Below are positions 1 through 10,754 of a stretch of 44,911 nt of DNA, in pieces. Each line of letters begins with the position of its first letter. Position 1 is the stretch's first letter. A program made the position numbers and the translations under genes. Below the pieces are notes generated by a model. It saw only the letters and a list, made by a program, of their open reading frames with translations. It had not been told where the DNA came from and did no database searches. Source of the stretch: Physocladia obscura (lineage: Eukaryota; Chytridiomycota; Chytridiomycetes; Chytridiales; Chytriomycetaceae). The DNA lies in assembly GCA_027596945.1 (NCBI GenBank), contig JADGJH010000005.1, positions 3,169 to 48,079 of the forward strand, in the 5' to 3' direction.

Positions 1-91
1 TTTTTTTTGTTTCATCTGTTATCAAATAATTCATTTTTTCTCTACTTTTTTTGTTCTTTATCTGGTACGCGTTTTAGATATAAAATCCGTT

Positions 92-292
92 ATGGAACAG
101 CATGATATCAATGAGCAATCATTCCGCTTAACCTTCAGTGATGAAACAGACCGACTAAATCAGATTGATGAACAATTGCGGTTGTTTCATGAACGACGAG
201 CAGCAGCAGAAGACGAAGACACGGAAATAGAAAGTCCCGAAAGGATTGAACAGTTACTGGATCAGCTGCGAATGCAACAAGATTTTTTTTAA
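92..292 (+). CDS. Small hypothetical protein, 66 aa, single exon
   Basis: I do not recognise this protein. The frame opens with ATG and ends in a TAA that follows a run of eight T. The product is acidic and looks mostly helical: glutamate, glutamine and arginine dominate, with two leucine-spaced stretches (about residues 20-35 and 50-63) that could form a short coiled coil. There is no signal peptide or membrane segment. It lies on the same strand as the Laa2-like gene, 41 bases upstream of that gene's ATG, so it could be a separate small gene, a long upstream ORF of that gene, or the last exon of a gene beginning outside the window. Base composition resembles the coding exons next to it. Moderate to low confidence that it is translated. 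Confidence 0.4.
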   Translation: MEQHDINEQSFRLTFSDETDRLNQIDEQLRLFHERRAAAEDEDTEIESPERIEQLLDQLRMQQDFF

Positions 293-333
293 ACTATTTC
301 CTATAAACAAAATAATAATAATTCTTTCTTGAA

Positions 334-2371
334 ATGGAGACTGAGAATGTGTGGGGCAACGACGGAGGTGGCGGAAACGCGTTTGAAAACTTGGTGCGGG
401 CAAACGTTAACAACGGGTTTGGTATTGACTCGAAAGCTGGAAATGGTGGGAATAACAACGCCGAGGAACTCATCAGCAACAACGATCAGCACTTGAAGCA
501 CAATCTCGAGTTCGACGTTAACAGTAGCAGTCATCCCGTCGTATTGGAAGAGTCCGATCCGTCTTCATTGTCGATTGATAGAGCCGAAATTGTTGCTACT
601 ACTGTCGATTCGAAGGTATCATTGCCTGGTGAAGCTGTTGACTCCGCAGTGATCGCTGTGATTGTCAACGACAATAACCGCATCAACAACGACATCAGCG
701 ATGATAACAAGAAGATTAATATCGACAATGATAGCAAACTGACTACTAATGATATCGAAGATGATGACGATAAGTTTGGAGGCTTTGGTTCTGCTGATCC
801 CATCGTTGTCGTTGAATCCGATTTGACGTCGGCTGCAGTTGCTGTTCAGCAAACTGTGGCAAGCGAGAGTGTTATCGATGATGATGATGATTTTGGCGAC
901 TTTGGCGACTTTGGTGACGTGCCGCCACCGGCAGCTGTTTCACCAGTATCCAACACTGTGCCAGGACTTGAACTTTTCGACACTCCCAACGACTTCGAAC
1001 GCGTCAGAAATAATCTGGTAAGAGAGAGTATGTGTATGTTTGTGTGTGTATGTGTGTGTATGTGTGAGGCGGCCACACTCGAATCTGTTCACCTCACCAA
1101 CATAAAACTCCTAAAAATTGTGTATACCACCAAACTACAAAGCACTGCATTTAATAATTTTAAATAAAATAAAATAACAAGGCAAAAATGCTCGCGACGC
1201 TACCGCCTGCCGTAATGGAGTCTTCCCTCCAATTTGCAGCTGCCCTTTGTTCCACAATCCCACTCCCAAATCCAACAGCAGCAGCAACGAAGTTCAATAA
1301 ACCCCTAATCGTTGCAATCGCCGAAAACAACCTCAAAAATAGCAACAATAGTAACAACGATAATGATAATAATAATGCATCGGTCGCGTTGCCAGAAAAT
1401 TCTCCAATATCAGGCAGTGTTGAAAAGCTGTTTGTACCGAACCCGGAGCTTCGTGGCAGCGGCGATGACGACAATGATGGTAGTGTTGGCGATGAAGATA
1501 ATGAATGGATAGCGATTTGGAATAATCTCGCGTTGCCTGATTCGAATGTCGCGGACGCGTATTCTGGTAACGTGTTGTTGAACTTCCGGTGGAAAAAGTC
1601 TGCTGTAAAGAATGAATTTTTGAAGGCTCTTGGATTCGATGAGGTTTGAATTTATTTTATACTAGTATTTTTATTATTATTACTCTTATTACAATTTTGT
1701 GTTATTTTTTTTTTTTATGTTTCTTCTATGCGCAAATGCAGAAAAAACTGGAGATTGAGACGGCAAATTCAGCGCCATTCGAGTCTACGGTGGTAAATGC
1801 GGATGTAATGTCTATACCGCAAAATTTAACATTGGCGACAGTAAACTTCGAAAATCAAAAAACAGTAACGGCAACGGCAGTACTAACAACAGGAGCAGAT
1901 GTTGAATTGGGGCAAGTGAAGGAATTTTCTGCAATAGACTCGAGGCTACAAGATATTGAGGATGCGAAAGCGTGTTGTAGGATTACAGAAGGTGGTTTGA
2001 ACACATGTTTTTTTCATTTTTTATTTGTGAATCTGATTATTTTAATAACATTACAAAAAAAAAAAAATAGAAGAAATCCGGAAAATGGCAACAGAAGATC
2101 TCACACAGCTTGTACAAAAGCTTGCGCGATCACAACTGAAACTACAGGAGCAAAGCAATTATTGGCTGGATGCGAAAGAACAGCTGCTGATGGACGCAGA
2201 AATGCATAACAAGATGATTGCCTCGCTTGTGCAATATGCAACACAAGGAAGTAAAGGTGAGTTTTTTATAAAGTATTGATAGCTGATGAAATATTTACTC
2301 ATGGTATTCATTATACAGCGTCACCACGGAACACCAAGAAGGGTGGTGGGTTGTTTGGGAAAAAGAAATGA
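334..2371 (+). CDS. Laa2/aftiphilin-like AP-1 clathrin adaptor accessory protein (DUF5102 type)
   Basis: Five exons, 334-1017, 1182-1643, 1742-1991, 2071-2256 and 2319-2371, give a continuous 544-residue product. Residues 1-225 are low complexity and acidic, with repeated FGGFG and FGDFGDFGD motifs after a run of aspartates (near residue 190); such acidic Phe-Gly motifs bind the ear domains of clathrin adaptors. The middle has a Trp-rich stretch and an FLKALGFDE motif (about residues 375-382) like the FLxxLGIP motif of yeast Laa2-type (DUF5102) proteins. A predicted coiled coil follows (about 480-525), and the tail is basic and glycine-rich. Laa2 proteins help AP-1 sorting at the trans-Golgi and endosomes. 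The family assignment rests on motif order only; the gene model is firmer than the function. Intron 1 is long for this locus (164 bp) and carries a TG-rich repeat. Confidence 0.62.
1030..1068 (+). repeat. TG/TATG-rich microsatellite in an intron
   Basis: A run of TG dinucleotides with interspersed TATG lies just after the 5' splice site of intron 1 of the Laa2-like gene. It is the clearest simple repeat in the gene-dense part of the window. It could vary in length between strains. It shows no conserved coding. Confidence 0.7.
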
Positions 2372-2402
2372 TTGAAGAAAATTTAATATCAGAGAGAGAT
2401 TA

Positions 2403-3071
2403 ATGACAGCCCCGCCTTTGGCACGAACACTGACACCAGTAACGAGTCATAATGTGGTAGGATCGGGAATGCTATTCTTGAATAGTGGAGGGTGGCTAAG
2501 TGCGGACGGAGCATCATCGTTAGACGCAGAGAAGGAGAAAGAGAAGGAGCGGCAGCGGCGGGTTGTGCGTACGTACAAGGATCTGGTCATGTTTGAGACA
2601 CGGCTGCGCTGGCACACGTTGCGCCAGAATGCCCAGCGCCGCTCGGCCCTCGGCTTGCTGGTGGCCCTGACTCTGACGGCCCTGGCCGCGCTCTACTCGT
2701 TGTCACTGTCGTCCACACCAACGACCGAGTCGGCGTCCGAAGAGGTGCAAATATCACCCTATTACTGATGCCAATAGCTGCTTATGGCATTTAATGTTAT
2801 TTAATACTGTCGGTAGGCTCGTGTCGCCCTCTACGTTTTCTGCGCCGCGTCGCTGGGCATCGTGCTCATGTTTGTGCTTGGTGTGTACCGCCGGCGCATT
2901 GCCGATCCCACGCGCTTTGTGCCGCGCCTCAACTCCGTCCTCAAACACTTCAGCCTGGAACTTGCAAACAACTCCGCGTCCGAACCCGACCTTCTCTTTT
3001 CAAGAAAAATCCCTGTCTCTTTTGCCGACGGCTATGCTCAGTACCGCGATAAACTGCGTCGAATGAATTGA
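2403..3071 (+). CDS. SPO7: Spo7-like regulatory subunit of the Nem1-Spo7 lipin phosphatase
   Basis: Two exons (2403-2744 and 2817-3071) with a 72-bp intron encode 199 residues. A charged helix (residues 40-55) precedes a YKDLVMFETRLRWHTLRQ segment, then two hydrophobic stretches, about 80-97 in exon 1 and 115-135 at the start of exon 2, and finally YRRRIADPTRFVPRLN and a basic C-terminal part. This two-membrane-segment order with the YRRxIxxPxRFVP motif is the signature of Spo7/TMEM188. In yeast Spo7 pairs with the phosphatase Nem1 in the ER and nuclear envelope and dephosphorylates the lipin Pah1, setting the balance between membrane phospholipid and storage lipid. The start lies 31 bases after the Laa2-like stop, a very tight tandem. 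Exon 2 is distinctly GC-richer than the neighbouring genes. Confidence 0.8.
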
Positions 3072-3167
3072 TCTGTCTACCATCCGAATTGCTGCGCTGT
3101 TTATACCTCTTTTATTTATAAACTGAAAAAAAATTGACAAATGAATAAATGAAAAAAATAAATAAAA

Positions 3168-3903
3168 ATGACGGAACGGTGGGTATCCAACAAGAAATAC
3201 TACTGCGACTACTGCCGGATATTTGTAGCAGACAACAAGCTGGTATGCACGGTTATGCATGGGTATTTGGAGGATGAGAAAACTAAATGTTTGGTGGGGG
3301 TGAACACAGCAACGGCAGCACCACGAAAGCGGACTCAAACACAAGGGCAACGTAGAGCGACACCTCAGCGATATACGAAAACGCGACGCCGAAAAGAAAA
3401 GAACGGCCGACGAAACCGCGCGCATTCTCGACACTGTCGAGCGCCGCACCCTCAATCTCCACCCTAATCTCCCCGCAACTATAACAACTGCCTCATTCTT
3501 AACTACCAAGCGCGACCCATCATCGTGGGCTATCAAAAAACCAGATATTCCTCCCGAACAGCCACAGCGACACCTTCCCCTTCCACAGCAACAGCAACAT
3601 CAACAACAACTCAATAGGACTACTGGTCTTGGTGAATGGGCTGTTGTTCACAACGCTGATCCCACCCTCAGCGTCTCTGCCGATACTCCGTCATTATCAA
3701 CAAACACTATTAGCAACAAGGCAGCAGACTTGACAGCAACAGAGGCAATATCAAAAGCTGATCTCGAACACGTTTACGAAGAAAATGTGGACTGCGAAGA
3801 TGTGTCGAGTTTCAAAATTGCCGAAAAACACGCGGCTGCAATCTATGCCGATGATAATGCTGAAAAGACTGTTGCTTTCAAGAAGAGAAAAAAAAAAGTT
3901 TAA
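3168..3903 (+). CDS. WBP4/FBP21-like spliceosomal zinc-finger protein
   Basis: Exons 3168-3242 and 3310-3903, split by a 67-bp intron, encode 222 residues. The N-terminus carries a matrin/U1C-type C2H2 finger: the cysteines (CDYC) are in exon 1 and the histidines (HHESGLKHKGN) open exon 2, so the intron divides the finger. A charged helix with RKRDAEKKR follows, as in WBP4. GLGEWAVV (about residues 133-140) and the end VAFKKRKKKV also match the family. WBP4 proteins join the spliceosome during activation. There are no WW domains, unlike the human protein, as is usual in fungi. Residues 100-125 are glutamine-rich. The gene converges on the aminotransferase gene, with 92 bases between the stops. 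Confidence 0.8.
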
Positions 3904-3995
3904 AAATAATAAGCATGATGAGATTCAAAAAATAAATATTACAGAAAATAAAACGATGTGTTTTAGGTCTTCACTGTCATCATATTCACGTTAAA

Positions 3996-5695
3996 TTACA
4001 AATGCTCAACAACATTGCACAGCGCAGATGTCAATTTTCGAACCTGCTCATCCGAAACAATATATGGCGGCATCAAATAAACCAATTTCCCAAACGGCCG
4101 CAACCACACCCCCAACTCAACAAATTGAGCCTGCACTTTTGCCATATCCTTGATCGGCTCTCTCAATTCAACAACCCCAATCGCCCCCAGAACTCGCACA
4201 TCCTGAACGCCCGAAAACACACGCGCCGGCGCCAACCCTTCCTCCAACAGCACCGCAATTCGCGCAACCTGAGCCTCCCACGCGCCTGTGGCAATCAAAT
4301 CACACGACGCGCGGGCCACAGCGCACGCTAGAGGATTCGCCATGAACGTGGGGCCGTGCATGAAAGGGGAGTTTCCTACAAGTGAGACGGCAACGTATCG
4401 GGTGCAAATAACGGCAGCGAGGGTCATCATCCCGCCCGTGAGGGCTTTACCGAGAATGAGGATATCTGGGGTGATTGTGGTGTGGTTTGTGGCAAAGAGT
4501 TTCCCGGTGCGGCCGAAACCTGTTGCGATTTCGTCAAAGATGAGAAGGATTTTGTGCTTTTGGCAGTGCGCGTGGAGGTGATGGAGGTAGTGTGGGGAGT
4601 AGAAACGCATTCCTCCCGCACCTATATTTTTTTAAAATTATAAACTCAACAGAATAGCAAAAAAAAACAACCTTGAACTATAGGCTCAATAATAAAAGCA
4701 GCAACAGTCCCAGAATGCTGTTCAAATGAAGCATCAAGTGCATTTCTATCCTCCGCAAGCAACTCTGGCGCGTCAAAAGGCGTCATTGGCGGTGGAAGAA
4801 AAATGCGTCGTGGAAGAGAAGGTCCAAAAACATGATGCATTCCTGTGACTGGATCACATACACTCATAGCATTCCACGTGTCGCCGTGGTATCCCCCGCG
4901 AACTGTCATTATATCTGATCTATCATGTTTTGAAGCCAGTGATGATTTGAGTTGTGCTTGGACGGCTAGTTTAAGTGCGGCTTCGACGGCGACGGATCCG
5001 GAGTCTGCATAGAAAATGCATTCGAGAGATGAATCAGTTGCTGAAGAAGAGGAAAGAGTGTTTGGTGTTGTTGCTATTATATGTCCGGCTGTATTTTTGG
5101 CAGCAGTATTGTTATCAGAACTGTTATTATTATCATTGCTAGTGATATTAGCGGCTGCGGTAGTAGCTGTGGGCATCAAACGGAGCAGCGCTTTGCCCAG
5201 ATCGACAGCAGGCGCGTGTGTAATTCCTCCAAACATAACATGAGAAAGAGTTTGAGCTTGTCGCGTAGCAGCATCAACTAGCGTTGGATGGCCATATCCA
5301 TGTACTGCACACCACCAGCTGGACATGCCGTCAACTTCTTTCTTTTTTTTTTTCGATTTGATATTGGTTATCAATGACTCACCAAGCTTCTCTCCAGTCT
5401 CCAGTTCCAGCTCTGCACCAGAAGCTGTCCGCACCGCGTAAGTTGGTAACGGTTTGGCTAACGATGTGTAAGGATGCCATAAATGTGTGCGATCAAACTC
5501 AAGCATCGATTGCAGCTCAGCTTCAGGCAACGCTTGCAGTTGTTGATTATGTTGTCCACTCTTTGAATGCATTGCTGATAATCGTGGAATAGTTCGTTTT
5601 GTTGCTGTACTGATGGTTCCAATTGCGACTGTAGTCGACTTTGTAGTTTTTTGGAAATCAAGTTGTCGGAAGAATTGATTGACCAATAATCTCAT
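3996..5695 (-). CDS. BIO3/bioA: Adenosylmethionine-8-amino-7-oxononanoate (DAPA) aminotransferase, biotin synthesis
   Basis: Exons 5383-5695, 4672-5337 and 3996-4621 (minus) give 534 residues of a PLP-dependent class III aminotransferase, which converts KAPA to DAPA using S-adenosylmethionine. Seen in order: LWHPYTS near residue 72, VDGMSSWWC with [52 protein letters not shown] (Asp binds the PLP pyridine nitrogen) and [10 protein letters not shown] with the PLP lysine near residue 380. The first ~45 residues are basic and hydroxylated, like a mitochondrial targeting peptide. Odd: a 45-60-residue Asn/Thr/Ala/Ser-rich insertion (around 153-210) before FYADSGS. It is a stand-alone enzyme, with no dethiobiotin synthetase domain as in many fungal fusions. 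Introns are 45 and 50 bp. Confidence 0.92.
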
Positions 5696-5719
5696 TGGAA
5701 AATATTAGAAGAAATGCTT

Positions 5720-6290
5720 TTATTTTCCTTTCTTTTGTTGCTGTTTTTTGTCCCTTTCCGATGGCGCATATAAAAGTGTTATCTCTGTCAGTACTCGAGG
5801 ATGTTTGAATAACGGACACGTGTCTTCCATCAATGGTTTAGAAAACCAACCTTGTTCCAATTCTTCAGAAAAAACAAAAGAAAGACTCATGTACAAATTT
5901 TAACGAACCGTAATCTTCAGACATTGTGACTTGAAATTCTTTTGAACTTTTTCGGTCAAATGGGTCTCGACGTACTATTTCGCTTTGCAAAAGTTTTCCA
6001 TTGGAATGGAGTGCTTCTTTAGCAAGTTCGTTCAAGTTATTATTGACAATGTTATCGAGAACTATATAGTTCGGTTTCTCTGGCAGTAAGGAATCTATCG
6101 GAAAAAATATTTGACCACAGCAAAGGAATAAAAGTTTGTGGGAACCTTTTTTTACTCGCGGAATATATGCTTCATGAATTTTGTGGAATTTCATTTCTTT
6201 GCAGATTGTTTCTTTATGAACGGCAGCTTGAAACGCTGTGAACCCCATCACGCGTGCCCCTTTTGTTGTGGGCTTCGCATTTTTGCCCAT
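5720..6290 (-). CDS. Hypothetical protein, about 170 aa, three exons
   Basis: I do not recognise the family. My model uses exons 6146-6290, 5909-6094 and 5720-5862 with introns of 51 and 54 bp. The first intron is a multiple of three and free of stops; its donor is a weak GTTCCC, so it may be retained, adding a hydrophobic 17-residue segment. The N-terminus is small and basic (MGKNAKPTTKG), the middle has a conserved-looking ARVMGFTAFQAAVHKE segment, and the C-terminus ends in a lysine/glutamine-rich tail. No signal peptide or clear membrane segment. The stop lies 24 bases upstream of the aminotransferase ATG on the same strand. The start is divergent from YOP1, with 151 bases between the two ATGs. 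Confidence 0.55.
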
Positions 6291-6441
6291 TATTTCCCAC
6301 TTTCTTTTTTTTAACGCCTTTTTCCTTTTTTTTCTTCTCTGTGTTGATCAAATAAATAGTTCTGACAATGAAAAAGAAAATAATTCAAGAGACTCCCACA
6401 CTTTTGAGGGTTTCTTGAAAAAAAAAACAAAAAAAAAAGCA
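6291..6441. promoter_or_regulatory. Shared upstream region between a hypothetical gene and YOP1
   Basis: The 151 bases between two divergent start codons must hold both promoters or one bidirectional promoter. It is rich in T and A tracts (poly-T near 6300-6335, poly-A near 6418-6438). I see no certain TATA box or known factor site. Inferred from gene orientation only. Confidence 0.4.
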
Positions 6442-7392
6442 ATGGATCAAGTGCAAAGTGCGAAAGTTGACTGTCTTTTCTTTCAGATAGCGCTTATTAA
6501 TTTCACCACATTTTAATTTAGTCTACATCGCCAAGTTTGACAAGGAGCTGTCGAAACTTCCAATCGCTGTTGAGATTGAGACTGTTGGTGTTTATTTATT
6601 TTTTTAACTGAGCCTTTATTGTTTTTTGTTCGGTCGCAATAAACACAGCGCACCAAAGTGCCAAAAACCTATATCTTCGGTGGAATTATTGCGCTGCTCT
6701 CGATCTTCGTCTTTTTCAACATCTTTGGTGCTTTGATCACTGCATTGCTCGGCTTTTTGTGGTATGTTTCATAATAAGGGCAAAGTCGTTTTTTATAAAA
6801 GACGAATCTATTGTTTCCTTTTTTTCTCGTACCCCTTGTGTTCTTACACAGCTGTATTCCCAAGGGTTTCTTGGAATATCGTGCTGTTTTTGTTTATTTG
6901 TTTTAAAAAAAAACCGCTTCTGAACAAAATTGTTACTATAGGCCCGCGTACCAGTCTTTCAAGGCTATCGAAGCGCAGAATAAAGCACTCAACACCCAGT
7001 GGTTGACGTACTGGACTGTATTTGGTTTTTTGGTGGGTGTCTTGTTTTCATTTTCGTCGCCGAGTTTTTCGTTGTTGACTCCACTTATTTTTAGAACATT
7101 ATTGAGGTGTTCAGTGACACTTTGCTTTACTGGGTGCCGTTCTATTACGCGTTCAAAGCCATCTTTGTTTTGTATCTTATTGCGCCACAATTCCATGGCG
7201 CGCAAGTCATTTACAACAAGGTGCTCGAGCCATATCTTCTCAAGGAGCAATCTATTATTGATGGCGATATCTCGAAGGTTTAGCATCTTTCTTTTTTTAT
7301 TATAAAAAAGGGAAGCTTAAAATTTGTCTGGACATGCACAGATCAAGAGTAAGGCCTCCGCAATCATCAACGATGCTACCAAACAGGATTGA
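6442..7392 (+). CDS. YOP1: Yop1/REEP5-like ER-tubule-shaping reticulon-type protein (TB2/DP1/HVA22)
   Basis: Six exons (6442-6472, 6522-6583, 6649-6761, 6942-7032, 7095-7277, 7342-7392) encode 176 residues, the usual Yop1 length. The order is diagnostic: FDKELSKLP near the N-terminus, TKVPKTYIFGG, long hydrophobic hairpins (about 38-65 and 85-130), WPAYQSFKAIEA at the TB2/DP1 core, QWLTYWTVFGF, then YWVPFYYAFKAIFVLYLIAPQFHGA and an amphipathic C-terminal helix. Yop1 proteins insert hairpins into the outer leaflet of ER membrane and curve it into tubules; in yeast Yop1 works with reticulons. Introns run 49-180 bp; the one in the WPAYQ codon (6762-6941) is the longest. The downstream gene starts 91 bases after the stop. 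Confidence 0.93.
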
Positions 7393-7483
7393 GTATCCGT
7401 TTTTTTTTTGGTGCTGTTTTTTCCTCGCTACAATAAATTTTTTAAAAAAAAAAGTGACAATTCTGAAAAATAAACATAATTCC

Positions 7484-10400
7484 ATGGCCACTGTAAACAG
7501 CGTAAACACGCTTACGAACTTGGGCGCCAGTAGTGTGAATCTGAAGCATCCATCGAAAACTGTTCATCGCAGTCAGCAGAAACTTCTAGCAAGAGCTGAA
7601 ATGTCGTCGTTAAATAGCAGTAAATCGACTGTCCTTGAATCGTCGTCTTTGGCGGAGTTTTCGTCTTCCGTAAATCTATCATCCACAAATTTTAAAACTA
7701 ATGGAACAGGCAAACCAAAACTTACAAAAAGTTTATCAGTTCTGAAGAATCCGAAAACCGCTTCGACACTGTCTCTGCAAAGTAAAATGAGACCCTCTGT
7801 TGCAGAAAGTGTGACAAGTTTGCAAACAAAAAATGCAGCGTCTCACAAAGCTTCGCAGCCAAAAAAAGACAAGGATTTTGTAAAAGTTGGACGAAAATCG
7901 GTCGTAAAAAAGGTTTCCGAATCTGTCACACGTCCAACATCTGCATCTTTATTAAAACAAAGAGAAAAAGTTGTTTCAACATTTGTAGAAAGGTTCGTTA
8001 TGCTTTCAGCAGTTTTTACTTTCGCGTCTGAAATTTGTATTCTTGCAGTCCAAATTTTGTGCCAAATGACTTGGATGAAAGTGTTTTAGAAAAGTATTCT
8101 GAAGATATCATTTCTGCTCAAAATAATGAAAATGAGTCATTTACTCAAGAGTACAACCAGGGACAAGAGGCATTTAAGCCTAACGAATATCCGCCGACAC
8201 CACATCAGCTGTCAATTTATCACAAAATCTGTCCTGATTCTGATCTTGATTCTGACTCAACTGAAAGCGTTTCCCCCAAAAGAAAGGAGCGTCCAAGTAA
8301 ATATTTTATTACTCAATGTTTTAAAATTACGAATGGAGCAATTGACATTGGGCTTCTTTCACAATGTGTGAATAAAATTGCTAGAAGCTATAAAGTGCTG
8401 ACAACCCGATTTTATCAAAATTCGCGCATAATTGACGCAGATATTGAAGCATTTATTGACAATGAAAATACTGAATACGCACTGGATCATTTTACGGAGC
8501 ATCGTGAAGTAACTGGCCAATTGACGACCGAATACGTCACAAAGCAGTTGCGTATATGGATCGAAGAGCAAGCGGAAAAAAAAACTCTTGCGCTTACGTT
8601 TCGAGTGTTTGTGTTCACAAGTTTCGAAAGCCCAAAGGCGTTTGTTACGCCCGTATATTCGCATGCGGTGGGTGATGAGCTCACTTGTATCGTTGTGAGC
8701 AATGAAATTTTCGGGCTGTATTGTGCAGCACTTGGGCAGGAATATGGAGCTGCTGGAGTAATGGAAGCATATACTGCTCGAGAACAGAACGATGATTTTA
8801 CAGATTTTGCGCGTCGATTTCCAGGAATTGGTGGAACAACGTCGGTGGAGGTAGGAAAAAAAGCAACTACAAAAGCAAAGCAGGCGATAGTTGTGTGGCG
8901 ACACACGTGTATTGAGAGTGTGCGCGAGACTGTCTCTGGCACTGAACGAACCGCGCTTGATGCACAACGCCGCGGACTGCTTGCAGAGTGTGCCGCTCTG
9001 CGTGTCCAAGTCGGACAATTAACTTCTGCCAAAGCTGCTCGTGAAATTCAGCTTACTGCCCTTCGCTATCAGCGTCGCCAGATCGACATTGACAACAATG
9101 CCGCTGGAGTTGATGTTTGTATTGACCCCGTCACAAACCAGGTTTCGGAAATTTCACGAGCAGCAAAAGCTGCTATCATAAAAATTGTACTTGGAGAGGA
9201 GGCTAGTGATGATAACATTGCTCATTTGCTTCAAAAACATGATTGTTCGACTGAAGTTCTTGCCAAAATTGGTCATTTGAATCTGGATGCATTCTCCTCC
9301 CTTTCAGATGATGAATTGAGTCTAATGGGGCTATTGTCTAAAGATAGACGTAAAGTATTGGCTCTAGCTGAATATTGCCGTAATCGGGTTAAAGAAAGTA
9401 TGCAGGAGCAGACAAAAGTCAAGTTTGCGCTTGAACGTAAAATTTCCAAATTGCAACGAGAATATGACATGTGCTGCACTAATCTTAAAGCTGCTCAGCA
9501 TTCCTTAGATATAAGCGATGATATGGTCATTCGACTTGGAAACATTTTGAATCCACCGTCGTTTGAAAACAAGGTTCCGGTACTTTCTCTTGAACGAAAA
9601 AAGACACCTTCTGAAAATGGTCATAACTTCAAAAATGATGAAAACGATGATACTCAATGGAGACAAGATTACAATCAAATTTGGGGATTTCTTCCATTCG
9701 AAATTGATGGATCTGTTGTTAAAAATTTGCGAGAATTTAAAGAAGCCTGCAAAATGAGTGAACGCCAGCAAATGAAAAATCGTGGTAAATCTATACCATA
9801 TGAAACCAAAGAGTCGGATAACTCAAGTTCTGACAATGATGACTGTGAATCAAATGATACGACTTCAAACATCTTGGGTGATATGAGCGATATAAAGCCA
9901 CAAAATAGCAAAGAATGCTGCTTGGCTGCATTTGCTGTTATGCTAAAGCATATTGCTGGGTCTGAAAAGTTTTTAATTGGCCTGCATGAAAGTTTTCGCA
10001 AAAATGGTCTTTTAGTAGGGCCTGTGAGTGACATTGTCCCTATAAAATTTGACTTCACTGCAAAAGATGTGACATTTAATGCGATAATATCTCAAGTTCG
10101 TATAGCATTGCGTAAATGCTCTCAAGTGACAGCAGAAACGCCATTTGCAGATATAGCTGATAAGCTTGACGTAGATTCCACATTCCCCATTCAATTTGAG
10201 TATTATCCTGAAAAAGAAACGCTTACTTGGCGGCATGCTGGACTTTCCACACGTGATCTTCTCCGAATGAAAGCATTTCGCTCCATTGAATTAGAAGGAA
10301 ATAGCTGTATAATTGATATTGAAAGATTATGGACTGTGAATGAACAAAGTCAAGCTTGCGAGTTCAAACTAATTCTTGTTGAAGACGCGGAGGAAATTGT

Positions 10401-10707
10401 CGGTGCCATTCAATACCGGAGGAGTCTTTATGATGATGACAAGGTTCAAAAATGGATAGCAAAGTTTATTACCACACTCGAAGGAATTGAATTTGGTCCC
10501 AAAAAGCTGGCAATTAGCAATTTGATATCAAGGTTTTATAATTGTTATTACTATTGCTTATTCTTACTCTTTTTGCAAAGATACTATTCCAGTGTTTTAT
10601 TGCACAATGATGGGGAAGATGGTATAAACAAGCACGCATCAAAGCGCTCTCTAGCGTCAATTAGCACATTACCAGGCACAGAAACAAATAGTCTCTTCAA
10701 TATGTAA
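7484..10707 (+). CDS. Condensation-domain (CoA-dependent acyltransferase fold) protein split by coiled coil and SAM-like domain
   Basis: Exons 7484-7992, 8049-10532 and 10581-10707 give 1,039 residues. Residues 1-165 are Ser/Lys-rich and disordered. Residues ~255-430 resemble the N-lobe of an NRPS condensation domain, with SHAVGDEL near 375 in place of the HHxxxDG active-site motif. An Arg/Ala/Glu-rich coiled coil (about 465-515) and a SAM-like segment ending LSDDELSLMGLLSKDRRK (about 553-614) follow, then another coil and an acidic linker. Residues ~795-993 look like the condensation C-lobe: AAFAVMLKHIAG, LLVGPVSDIVPIKFD and a closing IQYRRSLYDDD segment. No adenylation or carrier domain is present here or next door, so it is not an ordinary NRPS. 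Partner and substrate are unknown. The gene is convergent with the small GTPase (47 bases between stops). Confidence 0.7.
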
Positions 10708-10754
10708 AAGGTTACATGGTAAATAAAAATAAAGCTTCTTTTGCAAGAGGTATT

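Noticed and set aside
1030..1068. CRISPR-like or tandem functional repeat
   Set aside because: It is a simple TG-rich microsatellite with no spacers, inside an intron of a eukaryotic gene.
6238..6516. Plus-strand 92-codon frame overlapping YOP1 exon 1
   Set aside because: It is antisense to the hypothetical gene's first exon and covers the shared promoter; the YOP1 reading frame is different and matches the family.
7484..10707. A non-ribosomal peptide synthetase cluster
   Set aside because: No adenylation, carrier or tailoring enzyme is present within the window; only a condensation-type fold occurs.
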